From an uncultured Bacilli bacterium (GTDB lineage Bacteria; Bacillota_I; Bacilli_A; RF39; UBA660): 64,000 bases of DNA. Below the pieces are notes generated by a model. The model was not told the DNA's origin and ran no database searches. It saw only the letters and a list, made by a program, of their open reading frames with translations. Location: the NCBI GenBank assembly GCA_947589735.1, contig CANQCR010000002.1, positions 62,001 through 126,000 of the forward strand. Direction: 5' to 3'. Below are positions 61,221 to 64,000 of this stretch, in pieces; position 1 is the stretch's first letter; each line of letters begins with the position of its first letter. Made by a program: the position numbers and the translations under genes.

Positions 61221-61226
61221 TATAAT
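61221..61226 (+). promoter_or_regulatory. Extended -10 of the helveticin-like gene
   Basis: TGATATAAT at 61218-61226, 17 nt before ATG 61243. Confidence 0.55.
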
Positions 61227-61242
61227 GATAATAGGTGATAGT

Positions 61243-63927
61243 ATGGAACACTTGACAGCCGAAGATAAGAAAAAGAAAAAAATATTTACAACATGTTTAA
61301 TCAGTTTTTATGTAGTGTGTGCTATTTTTTTTGTCATTGGTGGACTATATTGGTGGGATAGCAAAGAAACATTTTATTTAACAGCAAATAAAGTCGCTAT
61401 GGTTGTTGATGGCAATTATCAAATCGGTATGTATGGCAAAACCGAAGAAAAAAAGCATAGTAACTATAAGTATACCAGTTCTAATACTAATATTGCGACC
61501 GTTTCTGAAGATGGAAAAGTATCGGCTGTCAGTGAAGGCGAGACTAGTATAACTGTCAAATCAAAGTATAGTTCTAAAAAACATGTTTTAGATATTATTG
61601 TTCAGGGTGATGAAATATATTCAGTGGAGTTTGAAAATGAAATAATTCATTTAAATGTTGGCAAAGAAACATCCTTACCAGTTATTATAAATGGTGATCC
61701 CGATTTTCAAATGGGTTTAGTTTGGGAATCTAAAAATGAAGATATTGTAACAATTAATCAGGAGGGAAAGATCAAAGCTGTTGATCCCGGTGCGACCTAT
61801 ATAAAAGTTAGCGTTGAAGGAACTAGCGTTAGTGCAATGGCTAAAATCATTGTTGATGAAGAATTATCTGATAATGATTCATCAACTCCGTCTCTTTCCC
61901 CAGATGAAACATCCTCTGAAGTAAATAGTGACTATGATGAAGATGAGGAAGTAAATAAAAACGTCCATGTAACGGGTGTTTATGCCTTTTTAACTAATGA
62001 TAGCTTAAAAGTTGGTGAAAAAACTAAATTATCTTATGAAATTAGACCTCATAATGCTGATAATAAAAATGTTACATTCGCGAGTAATAATCCTAAAGTA
62101 GCTAAAATAGATGATAGTGGTAATATAACGGCCCTAAGTCCTGGCGAGGCTGATATATCAGTTCGAACAAAGGATGGAAATAGGACATCGTTCGTGACTA
62201 TTTATGTATCGATGAGTGATGTTCCCGTTAATGGTATTAGCTTAAATAAAAAAGAGACGACGTTGGTAGTTGGCAGTAAAGAGACCTTAATTGCGACAAT
62301 AAATCCTTCACGAGCAACCAATAAAGCGGTTAGTTGGACAAGTAGTAATCCTAATGTTGCCACTATTAGTCAAACGGGTGTAATAGAAGCTAAAAAGGTG
62401 GGAACAACTAAGATAACTGTTACTACAAAAGATGGTGGTAAGAACTCATCAATTACGGTAAATGTTAAAAATAAGGCAGTTCTGGTTAAAGGGATTACTT
62501 TGGATAAGGCAAGTATGAACTTAACATTGGGTAATATATATCATTTAACAGCTAAGATTAACCCAAGTAATGCCACCAATCAAAACATTACGTGGTCAAC
62601 TAGTAATAGTAAAATTGTCAGTGTTGATTTAGCTGGTAATATTAAAGCTATTGGTAGCGGTACGGCAACGATTAAAGTTCAAACTAGTGATGGTAATTAT
62701 GAAGCGGTTTGTAAAGTAACTGTTCCCGATATCAAAATTACTAAACTTACTTTAAATGCTAATAAAATTCAGTTAGTAAAGGGAAAAACATACCAAGTAA
62801 AAGCATCATTTACCCCAAGTAATGCTACTAATAAAAAACTAAAATATACATCAGATAATAAGAGTGTAGCCACTGTGGATAGTAATGGTAAAATAACTGC
62901 TAAAGGTCTTGGTACAGCAACTATTAAAGTTACAACCACTGATGGTAGTTCTAAAGTAGCATCATTATCAGTTATTGTTTCGGCAAGTGGTAATATGATT
63001 GATGTCAGAAAGCAAAAGTATACAAAATATTATACGGATGTCGTCAACTATATGTATGAGACATCTACAAACTCTAAACACATTCAAAACTTTGCTATTT
63101 ATAATATTGGTAAATCAAGCGAAACAGCTTATTTTTCAACAGTTGAAAGTGGAACTAGTAGTGATATTAGTACCGCTGAAAAGAAAGCTAAATTAAATCG
63201 AACAATCATTTTTAAAGTGCCTAAAAGTGTTATTAATAGTCCTAAATCAACGAAAAGAAGTGTTATGTATTTAAAGAATTCTGGCCATGGTCAAGCTTTT
63301 GATTTAGAAAAGGACGGAACGATGTGGACGAATGCTTATGGTCTTGCTCCAACTAAGAGTGGTGGTACTTGGTGGGGTGGCTCAGAAGGTGTCATGCGTA
63401 TTAAGTTTAAAGCTAATAAAAAAGATGCATCCCTTAGCCCACTTACCCGTTTAAAAATAACTGATAGTAAAGGTAATGCCTATACAAGTTTTAATATTTC
63501 AATTGATGAAGCTAACGATTTGATCGCACTTCGTAAAGGAACAAGAGTTTTAGTATATCGTTTAAGTGAACTAAAGAAGACGAAGGGGACTTATCAGTAT
63601 AATAAAGCTCCGGCGACTTTAGTATATAATATTAAACTAGCAAGCAATCTAATAACGTATCCTGATGGTTCAACTATATCAAAACAAGGTGATGCCTTAC
63701 ATAATGGTTATTATTATTTATATCGTGGGGCGCCAGGAAAAGATTCTTATCTTGAAGTATTTAACTTATTAGGGGAACTTCAGTATTCTAAGAAGTTATC
63801 GATATCTAAAGCTAATAACCGGGAAGCGGAAGGCTTAAAAATATATAATGAACATATTTATGTTGGCTCAACTCATAAAAAAAGTGGTGTCAAAGGAACA
63901 CTATTTGATGTTGGATATTTTAAGTAG
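61243..63927 (+). CDS. Membrane-anchored protein with six Ig-like (BIG2) domains and a helveticin-J-like C-terminus
   Basis: 894 residues from ATG 61243 (AGGTGATAG upstream). One N-terminal TM (FTTCLISFYVVCAIFFVIGG) anchors it with the rest outside. Six BIG2-type domains follow, each with W.SSN..VATI...G.I.A...GTA.I.V; an acidic linker of about 35 residues separates the first two from the last four. The C-terminal 300 residues contain NSGHGQAFDLEKDGTMW, TWWGGSEGVMRIKF and EGLKIYNEHIYVGS, which resemble the beta-propeller of helveticin J-type bacteriocins. Possible adhesin, glycan binder or surface antagonism protein. Confidence 0.75.
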   Translation: MEHLTAEDKKKKKIFTTCLISFYVVCAIFFVIGGLYWWDSKETFYLTANKVAMVVDGNYQIGMYGKTEEKKHSNYKYTSSNTNIATVSEDGKVSAVSEGETSITVKSKYSSKKHVLDIIVQGDEIYSVEFENEIIHLNVGKETSLPVIINGDPDFQMGLVWESKNEDIVTINQEGKIKAVDPGATYIKVSVEGTSVSAMAKIIVDEELSDNDSSTPSLSPDETSSEVNSDYDEDEEVNKNVHVTGVYAFLTNDSLKVGEKTKLSYEIRPHNADNKNVTFASNNPKVAKIDDSGNITALSPGEADISVRTKDGNRTSFVTIYVSMSDVPVNGISLNKKETTLVVGSKETLIATINPSRATNKAVSWTSSNPNVATISQTGVIEAKKVGTTKITVTTKDGGKNSSITVNVKNKAVLVKGITLDKASMNLTLGNIYHLTAKINPSNATNQNITWSTSNSKIVSVDLAGNIKAIGSGTATIKVQTSDGNYEAVCKVTVPDIKITKLTLNANKIQLVKGKTYQVKASFTPSNATNKKLKYTSDNKSVATVDSNGKITAKGLGTATIKVTTTDGSSKVASLSVIVSASGNMIDVRKQKYTKYYTDVVNYMYETSTNSKHIQNFAIYNIGKSSETAYFSTVESGTSSDISTAEKKAKLNRTIIFKVPKSVINSPKSTKRSVMYLKNSGHGQAFDLEKDGTMWTNAYGLAPTKSGGTWWGGSEGVMRIKFKANKKDASLSPLTRLKITDSKGNAYTSFNISIDEANDLIALRKGTRVLVYRLSELKKTKGTYQYNKAPATLVYNIKLASNLITYPDGSTISKQGDALHNGYYYLYRGAPGKDSYLEVFNLLGELQYSKKLSISKANNREAEGLKIYNEHIYVGSTHKKSGVKGTLFDVGYFK

Positions 63928-63935
63928 GTGATAAA

Positions 63936-64000
63936 ATGGTTGATGAAATTATTGTTTTTAGACAAAATAGTATTAAAATTAATGATCTTTATGTTGATCC
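63936..64000 (+). CDS. Start of a protein, possibly MBL-fold hydrolase (partial)
   Basis: ATG 63936 after AGGTGATAAA; 21 codons visible (MVDEIIVFRQNSIKINDLYV, then DP). The pattern ..NSIKI...YVDP is the usual beginning of UPF0173-type metallo-beta-lactamase-fold hydrolases. It starts 8 nt after the helveticin-like gene. The window ends before any catalytic motif. Confidence 0.4.
   Translation, partial: MVDEIIVFRQNSIKINDLYVD

Noticed and set aside
1-64000. Mycoplasma-type recoding of UGA as tryptophan
   Set aside because: UGA ends uvrA, the 24426 and the 15762 genes at expected lengths, and conserved tryptophans are UGG.

Overview
This 64 kb window comes from a low-GC bacterial chromosome. 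The gene content (peptidoglycan branching enzyme, LysR, CsoR and WYL regulators, rpsL-rpsG-fusA-tuf cluster, UvrA, topoisomerase I) and the standard code, with UGA used as stop, suggest a walled, uncultured Bacilli relative (RF39- or Erysipelotrichia-like gut lineage) rather than a true Mycoplasma. That placement is inference. Many promoters are easy to read: TTGaca, about 17 bp, TATAAT, often with an extended TGn in front of the -10. Genes usually end in A/T-flanked hairpin terminators.

Positions 1-14.2 kb are housekeeping: an ABC transporter tail, YqeG and YqeH, two unknown proteins, uvrA, a MacB-like ABC-FtsX fusion, then the str operon (rpsL, rpsG, fusA) with a structured leader and tuf with its own promoter. 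From 14.2 to 21.8 kb there are a FemX-like ligase, a hidden DUF1540 gene beside a small repeat-bounded insertion, two membrane-anchored unknowns, topA, an aquaporin and a ZIP transporter.

From 21.9 to 24.4 kb an OmpR-type two-component system is bracketed by three promoters of one design: direct repeats TTCAYA with an 11-bp period, then exactly 9 bp, then a -10 box. One drives the two-component operon. The other two drive very short transcripts that end at strong terminators. This looks like a compact regulon with RNA or micropeptide outputs and is my strongest candidate for something undescribed.

Positions 24.4-43.9 kb hold a copper module (csoR-copA-copZ with a classic CsoR operator), a TtcA-like enzyme, a permuted-papain hydrolase, LysR, a MoxR-type AAA+ ATPase with a partner, an XRE regulator with palindromic operators, a secreted EndA-type nuclease, two surface proteins, a serine-acetyltransferase-like protein, and a WYL-SIS-RdgB operon divergent from an ASCH gene.

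Positions 43.9-60.9 kb are accessory. They contain three proteins with ADP-ribosyltransferase-like motifs, a soluble/membrane pair sharing one domain, a transglutaminase-like protein, a GNAT pseudogene, a helicase with six helicase-associated repeats, and a HerA-like ATPase with a cysteine-rich partner. A 185-bp near-perfect inverted repeat (45339-45523 and 50151-50335) brackets part of it, and duplicated promoters indicate recombination or phase variation. The end of the window has a tRNA-Gly, a membrane-anchored six-Ig protein with a helveticin-J-like end, and the start of a possible metallo-hydrolase.
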